Shown here: one piece after another, positions 1-8,826 of the stretch | How the letters are laid out: the number at the start of each line of letters is the position of its first letter | Numbering within the stretch: position 1 is the first letter of the stretch | Source of the DNA: JBKQVT01 sp963727245 | Lineage (GTDB): Bacteria; Planctomycetota; Planctomycetia; Pirellulales; Thermoguttaceae | Assembly: GCA_963727245.1 (NCBI GenBank) | Contig: CAVSFO010000009.1 | Coordinates: forward strand, 248,001-312,000 | DNA length: 64,000 nt | Reading direction: 5' to 3' | Program-made: the position numbers and the translations under genes | Notes under the pieces: generated by a model | Told to the model about the DNA's origin: nothing | Database searches by the model: none | The model's input: the letters and a program-made list of their open reading frames with translations, nothing else

Positions 1-597
1 CGGACACGCGCGGAATTGACCGACCTGCTGGGCGTGGGCCACCTGCTGGGCCAGCCGGTCCGCGAGTTATCGCTGGGGGAGCGGATGAAAATGGAACTCA
101 TCGCCGCCCTGCTGCACTCGCCGGAGGTGCTGTTTCTCGACGAGCCGACCATCGGACTGGACGTCGTCGCCCAACACAACATCCAGACTTTTTTGAAGGA
201 TTACCAGCAGGCCGGCAAAGTCACCGTCCTGTTGACGAGCCATTACATGAAGGACGTGGCGGCGCTCTGCCGCCGCGTGGTGATCATCGCCGAGGGGCGG
301 ATCATCTACGACGGCTCGCTGTCGGGCATTATCGATCGATTCGGCGGGCACAAGATCATCTCCTTGCAGCTCAACGGCGATGGGCCGCCCCCGGACCTGG
401 GGCGTTATGGCGAAGTCCTTTCCGTCGAGCTGCCCAAGGCGCGGTTGCGGGTCGCCCGGGGCGTGGTCCCCGAGGTCCTGGCAAGCATCCTCGCCCACCA
501 CGTCGTCGAGGACGTCAGCGTCGAGGACCCGCCGCTGGAGGACGTCATCGCCGAGGTCTTTTCGCAGGCCGCGGACCGGCAGCAACGAAATTCATAA
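1..597 (+). CDS. ABC-2 type exporter ATP-binding subunit (5' end outside window)
   Basis: This is the C-terminal two thirds of an ABC ATPase that drives an export-type transporter. The reading frame is open from base 1, so the start and the Walker A motif lie outside the window. Visible are the signature motif LSLGERMKME, Walker B VLFLDEPTIGLD and the switch histidine in LLTSHYMKD. The roughly 100 residues after the nucleotide-binding fold fit the regulatory tail of the COG4586-type subfamily. Two COG4587/COG3694-like permeases follow at once, so the three genes form one operon for one transporter. The substrate cannot be told from sequence. Confidence 0.9.
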   Translation, partial: RTRAELTDLLGVGHLLGQPVRELSLGERMKMELIAALLHSPEVLFLDEPTIGLDVVAQHNIQTFLKDYQQAGKVTVLLTSHYMKDVAALCRRVVIIAEGRIIYDGSLSGIIDRFGGHKIISLQLNGDGPPPDLGRYGEVLSVELPKARLRVARGVVPEVLASILAHHVVEDVSVEDPPLEDVIAEVFSQAADRQQRNS

Positions 598-612
598 CGA
601 GGAGAGGAAGCG

Positions 613-1446
613 TTGGACGTTCCCCGTCCCCTGACCTGGTGGACCGTGCTGCGGGTGGCCGTGGAAGAGCGGCTGATCTACCGGGCCGATTTCGCCCTGG
701 GCACGCTGATGCGGTTCCTCCCCGTGGTGACGCAGATCTTCCTCTGGGCGGCCGTCTTCCAGGGCATGGGATCGGCCGCTCACAAGTCGCAGACGATTGC
801 CGGCTACACGTACCACAATTTCGTCGCCTACTACCTTCTGACCATGATCACGCGGGCGTTTTCCAGCATGCCGGGGCTGGCCTCGGGCATCGCCCGGGAC
901 ATCCGCGAGGGCACGGTCAAGAAGTACCTGATCCAGCCGATCGACATGCTGGGGTTCCTGCTGCTGACGCGGATCGCCCACAAGCTGGTCTATTATGCGG
1001 TGGCGGCGGCGCCGTTTGCGTTGGTGTTTTACTTGTGCCGCGGCTATTTTCCCGGCTGGCCGGACGCCGGCACGACCGCGGCGTTCCTGCTTTCGTTGCT
1101 GCTCTCGTTTCTGCTGGGATTTCTGTTGGAAAGCATCATCGGCATGATCGGCTTCTGGTTTCTGGAAATCAGTTCGCTGGCCTACGTTTTCATGCTGCTG
1201 ATTTTCTTCTTCTCCGGGCAGATGTTCCCCCTGGACATGTTGCCGGGCGTATGGGGACACGTGGTCAAGGCGCTGCCGCTGCAATACCTGGCCTATTTTC
1301 CCGCCTGCGTGCTGCTGGGCAAGGCAACCGGGGCGGAGCTGATCCGCGGCCTGTGGATCGAGCTGGGCTGGGTGGTGGCGCTGCTGGTGACTGCGCGGGT
1401 GGTGTTTCGCTTGGGCGTGCGGCGCTACAGCGGCTACGGAGGATGA
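613..1446 (+). CDS. ABC-2 family permease, first subunit (COG4587-like)
   Basis: A 277-residue integral membrane protein with about six hydrophobic segments, matching the first permease of the three-part ABC-2 systems (COG4586/4587/3694). The TTG start at 613 is chosen because a gaggag ribosome-binding site sits about 8 bases upstream and the N-terminus aligns with the family's amphipathic start (VDVPRPLTWWTVLRVAVEER). A hydrophobic run with SGQMFPLDMLPG near residue 210 is typical of the family. It is 15 bases from the ATPase gene and 4 bases from the second permease, so translation is probably coupled. The substrate is unknown. Confidence 0.85.
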   Translation: MDVPRPLTWWTVLRVAVEERLIYRADFALGTLMRFLPVVTQIFLWAAVFQGMGSAAHKSQTIAGYTYHNFVAYYLLTMITRAFSSMPGLASGIARDIREGTVKKYLIQPIDMLGFLLLTRIAHKLVYYAVAAAPFALVFYLCRGYFPGWPDAGTTAAFLLSLLLSFLLGFLLESIIGMIGFWFLEISSLAYVFMLLIFFFSGQMFPLDMLPGVWGHVVKALPLQYLAYFPACVLLGKATGAELIRGLWIELGWVVALLVTARVVFRLGVRRYSGYGG

Positions 1447-1450
1447 AGCG

Positions 1451-2287
1451 ATGAGTTTGCGGCCCGCCTACTTCCGCGTGTTCCTCACCTTCGCCCGCAA
1501 TAGCCTGGTGCGGGACATGACCTTCCGCGGCAATTTTCTCATCGAGACCTTCATTTCCGTGGCCTGGATGCTGATCAACCTGGCCTTCTACGTGCTGATC
1601 TTCCGTTACACCTCGATGATCGGCGAGGGCACCGGCTGGGGCAAGTACCAGTTCTTCATGTTCTTTGGCACCGGGCTGTTGATCAATAGCCTGGTGCAGA
1701 CGTTTTTTATGACGAACCTCGACGAGCTGAGCGACCTGATCCGCACCGGCGCGTTGGACTTCGCGCTGTTGAAGCCGATCGACACACAATTCCTCATCTC
1801 GCTGCGGCGGATCGACTGGTCGTCGTTGGCCAATTTCGTATTCGGGCTGGCGCTGCTGGTGTATGCGCTGGTCCGCGCCCATTGCTTCCCGCCGGCGGCG
1901 GCGTTGGTCCTTTACCCCTTGTACATCGTCTGCGGCGTGGCGGTGTACTACAGCTTCATGATTGCCATGGCGGCGGCGAGCGTGTGGATGGGCCGCAACC
2001 TGACGCTGCTGGACTTCTGGTTCTACATCACCACGTTTTCCCGCTACCCGATGGAGATTTACGACGGCCCGCTGGGGAGTCCGCTGCGGCAGTTCTTCAC
2101 GTTCATCATCCCGGTGCTGATCGTGGTCAACGTGCCGGCCCGCCTGGTGGCGCGTCCCCTGGGGCCGCAGAGCGCGGCGGAATGGTTCTTGCCCGCGTTT
2201 GCCATCCTGGCCACGTTGGCCGCCCTGGCCGTCTCGCGCTGGATTTTCCAGCGGGCCTTGGCCAGCTACCGCAGCGCCAGCAGTTAA
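1451..2287 (+). CDS. ABC-2 family permease, second subunit (COG3694-like)
   Basis: A 278-residue membrane protein with about six hydrophobic stretches, the expected second permease of the exporter. It begins with ATG four bases after the stop of the first permease, with a ggagga ribosome-binding site inside the end of that gene. The motif DELSDLIRTGALDFALLKPI near residue 95 is characteristic of the COG3694 family: a cytoplasmic loop that probably contacts the ATPase. With the two preceding genes it would form a heterodimeric pore plus an ATPase dimer in the cytoplasmic membrane. Confidence 0.85.
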   Translation: MSLRPAYFRVFLTFARNSLVRDMTFRGNFLIETFISVAWMLINLAFYVLIFRYTSMIGEGTGWGKYQFFMFFGTGLLINSLVQTFFMTNLDELSDLIRTGALDFALLKPIDTQFLISLRRIDWSSLANFVFGLALLVYALVRAHCFPPAAALVLYPLYIVCGVAVYYSFMIAMAAASVWMGRNLTLLDFWFYITTFSRYPMEIYDGPLGSPLRQFFTFIIPVLIVVNVPARLVARPLGPQSAAEWFLPAFAILATLAALAVSRWIFQRALASYRSASS

Positions 2288-2310
2288 ACCGCCGACCTGA
2301 GGAAACGCCG

Positions 2311-3151
2311 ATGAAACTCGCCTATAGCTCCAACGCCTACCTGAACTACTCCGTCGAGGAGACGATTGCACGGATCGCGGCGACTCGGCTACGCCGGCCT
2401 GGAACTGCTGGCCGACGTGCCCCACGCCTGGCCCGCCGGATTGCTCCCCGAGCGCATCGGCGCCATCCGCACGTGCCTCGATCAGCATGGCCTTGCGATC
2501 GCCAACGTGAACGCCTTCATGATGAACGCGGTGGCCGATCCGCGCCAGCCCTATTGGCATCCCTCCTGGATCGAGCCCGATCCGCACTACCGGGCGATCC
2601 GCCGCGAGCACACCAAGCGGGCCCTGGCCCTGGCCAAGGAATTGGGGGCGCCGTCGATCCAGACCGAGCCGGGCGGGCCGCTGGCCGCCGGCCAGTCCTG
2701 GCAAGCCGCCGCCAAGGTCTTTTACGACGAGCTGATGCCTTGCGTCGCGCTGGCCGAGCGGCTGGAGGTCCTGTTGCTCGTCGAGCCGGAGCCGGGCCTG
2801 CTGGTCGAGCGTTTTGAGCAGTACCTGGAGCTGGCCGGGCGGGTCGATTCCCCGTGGCTGGGCCTGAATTTCGACATCGGACACGCCTATTGCGTGGGCG
2901 AAAATCCCCAAGACTGGATCGCCCGCATGGCCCCACACACCAAGCACTATCACATCGAGGATATCGCCGCCACGCGGAAGCATCAGCACCTGGTTCCCGG
3001 GCGGGGGGCGATTGACTTCGCCGCCGTCTTGCGGGAGATTGCCAAGAGCGGCTACCGCGGCTGGATTACCGTGGAACTGTATCCCTACATCGACGACCCC
3101 GACCGGGCCGGCCGCGAGGCAAAAGACTTTCTGGAAAGGATCGTGCCATGA
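2311..3151 (+). CDS. sugar phosphate isomerase/epimerase family TIM-barrel protein (frameshifted)
   Basis: A xylose-isomerase-like TIM barrel of about 280 residues. The start MKLAYSSNAYLNYSVEETIA is read from the ATG at 2311, behind a gaggaaa ribosome-binding site, but continues as LGYAGLELLADVPHAW in the next frame. A one-base indel therefore lies near 2383. Metal-ligand positions of the family are present: E in LLVEPEPG, D and H in NFDIGHAY, H in KHYHIED and E in WITVELYP. Its stop overlaps the next start as ATGA, so it is coupled to the UbiA-like gene. In ebo clusters a related barrel protein (EboE-like) accompanies EboC. That link is an inference, and the substrate is unknown. Confidence 0.75.
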
Positions 3152-4130
3152 ACCAAGACGCCGATCGCGGCACCGCGCTGTGGGACTGGCTGGAACTGCT
3201 GCGGCTGCCCAATCTCTTCACCGCCATGGCCGACGTGGCCATGGGCTTCCTCTTCGTTCAGGTCGCGGCCGAGGGCGATGCGACCTGGCAAATGCGCCCC
3301 TCGACGCCTGGGTCCTGGGGCTGCTGGCCGTCGCGTCCAGCCTGCTCTACGCGGCGGGCGTGGTGCTCAACAACGTCGCCGACGTCGAGGTGGATCGCCA
3401 ACAGCGGCCCGAGCGGCCGATCCCCTCGGGACGCATATCGCTCGCTGCGGCAAGCCGCTGCGGCTGGCTGCTCCTGTTTGCCGGCATCGCCGCCGCCTGG
3501 AGCGTCGCCGGGCTGGCCGGACAACTCCGCCCGGGGCTGATCGGCCTCCTGCTGGCGGCCGCCGTCGTGCTCTACGACCTGGGCTTGAAGCGCACGCCGC
3601 TGGGACCGGTCGGCATGGGTGGCTGCCGAATGCTCAACGTGCTGCTGGGCATGAGCGTCCTGGCCGGGACCTTCCGGCCCGAGCATTTCCTCGTCGCCGG
3701 CGGCATCGGCGTCTACGTCGTCGGCATTGCCTGGCTGGCCAGGAACGAGACCGCCGCGGGCGACCGCCGGCAAATCTTCGCGGCCACGCTGGTGATGATG
3801 GCAGGCATTGCCCTGCTGGCCTGGCTGCCCGACCTGGTGAGTCGGCTGCCGGCTCCGAAAACGGAACTGGTCGACTTGCTCCGCGTGCAGCCGGGACGCT
3901 GGTATCTGCTGATGGGGCTGCTGGGCGCGATGATCGGTTGGCGGTGCCTCTATGCCGCGGCCGAGCCCGGCCCCGGGCGCGTGCAAATGGCCGTCACGCA
4001 CGGCATCATGTCGCTGGTGATTCTCGACGCCGCCGCCTGCTTCGCCACCCGGGGCGTATCCTGGGCGATCGTCATCCTCTGCTTGCTCCTCCCGGCAATG
4101 GTCCTGGGCCGCTGGCTGCAAAGCACGTGA
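3148..4130 (+). CDS. UbiA-like prenyltransferase family protein, EboC-like (frameshifted)
   Basis: A polytopic membrane protein of about 327 residues from the UbiA superfamily, whose members attach prenyl chains to acceptor molecules. The first 47 residues read from the ATG at 3148; the rest (NAPLDAWVLGLLAV onward) continues in another frame. Restoring one A in the caaat run near 3292 rejoins them. The first Asp-rich motif is NNVADVEVDRQQRPERP, close to the family's NDxxDxxxD. The second region (YDLGLKRTPLGPVGMGG) lacks the usual second DxxxD. Overlap with the isomerase gene resembles part of an eboABCDEF cluster, but the other ebo genes are absent here. Confidence 0.7.
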
Positions 4131-4136
4131 AACGAA

Positions 4137-4262
4137 AAGGCGGAAGGCGGAAGGGGGAAGGAAAACAGGAAACACGAAGCCGGAAGGAAATCGCACGGTC
4201 CGTCTTCCTTCCCCCTTCCGCCCTCCGCCTTCCGCCTTCGCGGTCCCCCTTTCCTCTTTCCC
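4137..4262. repeat. inverted purine/pyrimidine repeat (GGAAGGCGGAAGGGGGAAGG family)
   Basis: A GA-rich left arm (about 4137-4170) and a CT-rich right arm (about 4203-4240) can pair into a long hairpin downstream of the UbiA-like gene. Close copies of the arms recur near 37555, 49255 and 50685. It may act as a terminator or simply be a dispersed element. Confidence 0.7.
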
Positions 4263-4326
4263 CGCCCCCTGCTATGATTCGTGCATCGGGCACTCATCCC
4301 CCATTTTTTCCACCCCTGTTGCAATT

Positions 4327-4656
4327 ATGCCGACCGGAAGCCAACTCTACGACGAAGCGATCGAACTCAACGAAGCGGGCAAGCTGGAGGAGGCCGTCGG
4401 CAAGCTCGAAGCCCTGGTGGCTGCCCATCCCGACTTCGCCTTGGCCTATGCCGGGCTGAGCGTGTTCTATGGCAAGCTGGGCCGTCACGAGGAAGCCGTT
4501 GCGCAGGCCCGGAAGGTCTGCGAGTTGGAGCCGGCCGATCCGTTCAGTTTCATGGCCATGAGTTTGATCTGCCAGCGTGCCGGCCGCATTCCCGAGGCCG
4601 AGCAGGCCATGGCGCAGGCCATGGAATTGCAGTGGTCCGCCCGCGGCGCCGGTTAG
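4327..4656 (+). CDS. small TPR-repeat protein
   Basis: A 109-residue soluble protein made almost entirely of three tetratricopeptide-like helix pairs. Typical TPR positions are visible in YDEAIELNEAGKLEEAVGKL, LAYAGLSVFYGKLGRHEEAV and SFMAMSLICQRAGRIPEAEQ. There is no signal peptide, so it is probably a cytoplasmic protein-protein interaction module. A possible -10 box (tatgat, 4272) lies upstream in the GA/CT-rich repeat. No partner is evident from the neighbouring genes. Fold assignment is firm; function is unknown. Confidence 0.8.
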   Translation: MPTGSQLYDEAIELNEAGKLEEAVGKLEALVAAHPDFALAYAGLSVFYGKLGRHEEAVAQARKVCELEPADPFSFMAMSLICQRAGRIPEAEQAMAQAMELQWSARGAG

Positions 4657-4668
4657 CGACAGTACGCC

Positions 4669-4712
4669 GCACACGCCGTGTGCGGTGAGGTCGTCACACG
4701 GCGTGTGACGGA
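4669..4712. repeat. two short palindromes (CACACGCCGTGTG and CACACGGCGTGTG)
   Basis: Two adjacent short palindromes of the same composition lie between the TPR gene and the YhaM-like gene. A related CACACGGCGTGTGACGCATAC recurs near 32951. Their role is unknown. Confidence 0.5.
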
Positions 4713-4726
4713 TACTGGCCACCCCC

Positions 4727-4755
4727 TTGCGGAGGACCGCGGTCGCGCATACAAT
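4727..4755 (+). promoter_or_regulatory. sigma-70-like promoter TTGCGG-N17-TACAAT
   Basis: A -35 box TTGCGG (4727-4732) and a -10 box TACAAT (4750-4755) are separated by exactly 17 bases and lie about 43 bases before the start of the YhaM-like gene. Confidence 0.6.
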
Positions 4756-4797
4756 GACGCGTTCGGGTCCCCGCTCCCTCCGCGAGAAAGACTTTCC

Positions 4798-5775
4798 ATG
4801 CCCCGCCGCTACGTCAACGAGTTCGGCCACCAAGAGACCGTCGACGAGGTCTTCGTCGCCGCCGATAAGCAACTGCGCCCCAATCGCAACGGCAACCTCT
4901 ACTTGCAGGTCGATCTGTGCGACCGCACGGGCTCGATCGCCGCCCGCATGTGGAACGCCTCGGACGCGGTCTACAGGGCCTTCGAGAACGGCGACTATGT
5001 CCGCGTCGAGGGGACCACGCAACTGTTCCAGGGGGCCATGCAACTGATCGCCACCCGCCTCACCAAGGTCGATCCGGCGGCCGTCAACGTCGACGATTTC
5101 CTACCCCTGCGGGCGGTGGAGGTGGACAAGCTGGTGGCGCGGCTGGGCGAGATCCTCCGCGGCCTCACCGACCCCGCCTTGCACACCTTGGCCGAGTGCT
5201 TCCTCTTGGACGAAGCGTTCATGGCCAAGTTCACCAAGGCCCCGGCGGGAATCAAGAATCATCACGCCTACCAGGGCGGCCTGCTGGAGCACGTCGTCAA
5301 CCTCCTGGAAGTCGTGCTGCGGATCAGCCCTTGCTATCCGCAGATCGATCGCAACTTGCTGCTGATGGGGGCGTTCCTCCACGACCTGGGCAAGATCGAC
5401 GAACTCCGCTACGACCGCGACCTGGCCTACAGCGACGAAGGACAACTCATCGGCCACCTGGTGATGGCGGTCGGCATGTTGGAGAAGAAGGTCGCCGAGG
5501 CGGAACGGCTCTCCGGCGAGCCGGTTGCCGAAGAGACGGTGCTGCGGCTGAAGCACATGATCGTCAGCCACCACGGCGAGTACGGCTTCGGCAGCCCCAA
5601 GTTGCCCATGACCTTGGAGGCGGTCGCGCTCTATTGCCTGGACAATCTCGACGCCAAGGTCAACTCGTTCCAGCAACTCCTCCGCGACGATCCCAACGTC
5701 GACAGCACCTGGACCGGCTTCCATCCCAACCTGGAGCGGAAGCTGTTCAAGGGGAGCAGGAAAGACAAGGGATGA
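4798..5775 (+). CDS. YhaM-like 3'-5' exoribonuclease (OB-fold plus HD domain)
   Basis: A 325-residue protein with an N-terminal OB-fold nucleic-acid-binding domain (about residues 15-85) and a C-terminal HD phosphohydrolase domain. The HD ligands are visible in HHAYQGGLLEHV, FLHDLGKIDEL, IVSHHGEYGFGSP and LDNLDAK. This is the architecture and length of YhaM/Cbf1, a manganese-dependent 3'-5' exonuclease that trims RNA and single-stranded DNA. The ATG at 4798 is chosen over upstream in-frame codons because homology begins there and a promoter lies just upstream. Ribonuclease R follows after 8 bases, suggesting an RNA-decay operon. Confidence 0.88.
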   Translation: MPRRYVNEFGHQETVDEVFVAADKQLRPNRNGNLYLQVDLCDRTGSIAARMWNASDAVYRAFENGDYVRVEGTTQLFQGAMQLIATRLTKVDPAAVNVDDFLPLRAVEVDKLVARLGEILRGLTDPALHTLAECFLLDEAFMAKFTKAPAGIKNHHAYQGGLLEHVVNLLEVVLRISPCYPQIDRNLLLMGAFLHDLGKIDELRYDRDLAYSDEGQLIGHLVMAVGMLEKKVAEAERLSGEPVAEETVLRLKHMIVSHHGEYGFGSPKLPMTLEAVALYCLDNLDAKVNSFQQLLRDDPNVDSTWTGFHPNLERKLFKGSRKDKG

Positions 5776-5783
5776 GCTGATCC

Positions 5784-8012
5784 GTGGCACATTCCACCCT
5801 CGAACAAGCGATCCTCGAATTTGTCGGCGGGCCGGACTATCGGCCGCTGAAGCCCCGCGCGATCGCCGGGCGCCTGCGCTTGCCGAAGGGGCAACTCGAC
5901 GAGTTGAAGACCGCCGTGAAGCGCTTGATCCGCCGCGGGGAACTTGTCTACGGGGCCAACCATCTCGTGCAGGCGGCCGGCGGCGGCGGCGCTCGGGCCA
6001 AGGCTCCGGTGGCTGCCGGCGCGAAGGGCAAGCAGGTTGTCGGCGTCTTCCAGCGGACCCAAAAGGGGTTTGGCTTCGTGCGGCCGCAAGCGGAGCGGGG
6101 CGCGGCCGCTGCTCCGGCGGGGACTGACGCCCGCGCGGCAGACATCTACATTCCGCGGAAGTACACCGGCGACGCCGCCAGCGGCGACGTGGTGCTGGTG
6201 GAAGTGCATCCGGGGCGGGCCGGCCAGGAGGGCCCGCGCGGCCGACATCGTCGAGGTCCTCCAACGCCAGACCCGGCAGTTCGTCGGCACCTATTTCCAG
6301 TCCGCCGGCGCCGCCTACGTGGCCGTCGACGGCACGCTCTTCGCCCAGCCGATCTACGTGGGCGATCCCGGCGCCAAGGGCGCCGCGGTCGACGACAAGG
6401 TGGTCTTCGAGATGGTCCGCTTCCCCTCGCCGGTGCATGACGGCGAAGGCGTGATCGTGGAAGTGCTCGGCCCGCGGGGCAAGCCGGGGGTGGATACGCT
6501 GTCGATCATCCGCGAGTTCAACTTGCCCGACCGCTTCGCCGAGGATGCCCTGGAAGAGGCCCGCCTTGAGGCGGAAAAGTTCGACGAAACGATTGCCGCG
6601 GAGCGGCTCGATCTCAGCGGGCTGACGGTCGTCACCATCGACCCGGCCGACGCCCGCGACTTCGACGACGCCATCTCCCTGGAATTGCTCGACGGGGGTC
6701 ATTGGCGGTTGGGGGTGCATATTGCCGACGTGTCGCATTTCGTGCGTCCCCGCAGCGCGTTGGACCGCGAGGCCCGCAGCCGCGGCACCAGCGTCTACTT
6801 GCCCGACCGCGTCGTGCCCATGCTGCCGGAGGTCATTTCCAACAGCCTGGCGAGCCTTCAGCCGGGCAAGGTGCGCTACACCGCGCTCGGCGCTCATGGA
6901 GTTCACTGCCGAGGGGGTGCGCGTCGACGCGGAGTTCCACGCGGCCGCCATCCGCAGCAGCAAGCGGCTCAGCTACGAGCAGGTCGACGCGTTCCTGGCC
7001 GACCGGCCGGCGTGGCGCCGCAAACTGGGGGCGAAGGTCCACGCCCTGCTGGGCTCCATGCACGCGCTGGCGATGGTGCTGCGGAAGCGGCGGCTGAAAC
7101 AAGGCGCGCTGGAACTCGACATGCCCGAGGTCAAGGTGGACCTGGACGCTTCCGGCCAGGTGGTCGGCGCCCGGACGATGGCCAACACGGAGAGCCACCA
7201 GATGATCGAGGAGTTCATGCTGGCGGCCAACGAGGCCGTGGCCGAGACGCTGCGCGACAAGGAGTTGCCCTTCCTGCGCCGCATCCACCAGTCGCCCAGT
7301 CCGGCCAAGATCAAGGCGCTGGGGCAGTTCGTCCGCGAATTGGGGTTGCCGGTTTCCAATCTGCGGAGCCGCTTCGAATTGCAGAAACTGTTGGACGAGG
7401 TGAAGGGCCGGCCGGAGCAGCGGGCGGTGCATTTCGCCGTGCTGCGGTCGCTGCAGCGGGCCTGCTACGGCCCTGCGGAAGAGGGCCATTATGCCGCTGG
7501 CCAGCGACTGCTATTGCCACTTCACTTCGCCCATCCGCCGCTATCCCGACCTGACGATCCACCGCCTGCTGGGCGAGCTGCTGGCCGGCCGCAAGCCCCG
7601 CAGCCATCTCGACGACCTGGTCGTGCTCGGCCAGCACTGTTCCGATTGCGAGCAGCGGGCCGAAGCGGCCGAACGCGCGCTGACGAAACTCAAATTGCTG
7701 GCCTACCTGGCCGGGCGGATCGGCGAAGAAATGGACGCCGTGGTCACGGGCGTGGAGAGCTTCGGGCTGTTCGTCGAAGGCGTCGAGCTGCCCGCCCAGG
7801 GATTGATCCACGCCGATGCCCTCAGCGACGACTATTACTCGTTCGATCGGGCCGCGCACACGCTGGCCGGCCGCCGCTCGGGCAAGAGCTATCGGTTGGG
7901 CGACCTGCTGCGGGTGGCCGTGGCGCGGGTCGATCTGGAACGCCGCGAGCTGGACTTCCGCCTCGTCGAGCGGAAAAAGGCGAGCAGGAAAAAAGCCGAG
8001 CCCCGGGCGTGA
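5784..8012 (+). CDS. rnr: ribonuclease R (three frameshifts in this assembly)
   Basis: RNase R is a processive 3'-5' exoribonuclease that degrades structured RNA. It reads from GTG 5784 as a winged-helix start, a cold-shock OB fold ([15 protein letters not shown]), the RNB catalytic domain with [15 protein letters not shown] and HIADVSHFV, the late RNB block [20 protein letters not shown] and a C-terminal S1 domain ([14 protein letters not shown]). Its parts fall in three frames, with indels near 6240, 6890 and 7488; removing one base at the last site gives a perfect family match. At about 742 residues it is full length for the family, so it is probably intact in the cell. Confidence 0.88.
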
Positions 8013-8042
8013 GGCGCTGGGATGACGCTGGGACCTGCGAGT

Positions 8043-8107
8043 GTGCCACTGGCTCTGCCAGTGCGGGAACTCCTTGCGACCAAACACACTGGCGGAGCCA
8101 GTGGCAC
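8043..8107. repeat. dispersed palindrome family A (GTGCCACTGGC..GCCAGTG)
   Basis: Two inverted copies of a roughly 21-base imperfect palindrome, 8043-8063 and 8087-8107, lie in the 306-base gap after rnr. The same family occurs at 12718, 12908 and 22398-22585. The rest of this gap holds no gene; a possible -10 box (taatat) sits about 50 bases before the response regulator start. Confidence 0.8.
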
Positions 8108-8318
8108 CCAACGAGTCTTCGGGCCTCATGGACGATCGCGCGGCGGACTGTCCACTTGGCGGCGGGTCTTTTCACACCACCGCGACGGCTGGTTCGCGGG
8201 CGCGCCGGCCACTCGGTCCCCTTTTTCTCGTTACATTCCCGTTTTTCCTCTTCACTTGCGGCCGCCGGCGCCTAATATTCATTGTTAAGGATGATCCTCC
8301 TCGAACCCGGGCATTGCT

Positions 8319-8720
8319 ATGGGAATTACCGAAGCTGTCGAGTCTGTGGCCACCAGTTCTGAGATCCTGATCGTGGACGACGATCGCAGCAGTTGCGAGA
8401 TCCTCGCCAAAATCCTCGCCTTGCGCGGCTACCAGGTGGACGTGGCCTACGACGGCCTCACCGCCCTGGAACTGGTGCAAAAAAAGACTTACGGGCTGGC
8501 CCTGATCGACTACCGCATGCCCGGCATGGACGGCGTGGAATTGTACCGGCGGATTCGCCAGTTGCGGCCGGACGTGGTGGGGGTGTTCGTCACCGGGTTT
8601 CCCACCATCGACACCGTTTACCCGGCCATTGCCGTGGGCGTGGAGCGCGTCATCGCCAAGCCGGCGGGCTCGAACGAGTTGATTCAGGTCATCGAGGAGT
8701 TTGTGGGCCGGCCCCGCTAA
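8319..8720 (+). CDS. single-domain response regulator (CheY-like receiver)
   Basis: A 133-residue protein made of one receiver domain. It has the acidic pocket IVDDDR, the phospho-acceptor Asp64 in ALIDYRMPGMDG, the conserved Thr of VFVTG and the Lys of VIAKPAG. There is no output domain, so it should act by phosphorylation-dependent protein contact, as CheY or Spo0F do. The hybrid histidine kinase immediately downstream is the obvious candidate partner. Confidence 0.88.
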   Translation: MGITEAVESVATSSEILIVDDDRSSCEILAKILALRGYQVDVAYDGLTALELVQKKTYGLALIDYRMPGMDGVELYRRIRQLRPDVVGVFVTGFPTIDTVYPAIAVGVERVIAKPAGSNELIQVIEEFVGRPR

Positions 8721-8729
8721 GCGTAAGCT

Positions 8730-8773
8730 GGGGACTGTCCCAATTTTCGTTCGACGAAAATGGGACTGTCCCC
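8730..8773. repeat. dispersed inverted repeat family C (GGGGACTGTCCC..)
   Basis: Inverted arms of the form GGGGACTGTCCCAATTTTCG and its complement flank a four-base loop, forming a near-perfect hairpin just after the response regulator stop. Copies lie at 39865-39908 and 41282-41362, and a variant at 54864-55042. It could terminate transcription. Confidence 0.8.
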
Positions 8774-8826
8774 TTGAAATCCTAGGGGTGCTACTGCCCA
8801 GGTCTTGTCTCGTGGGGCATCCGACG

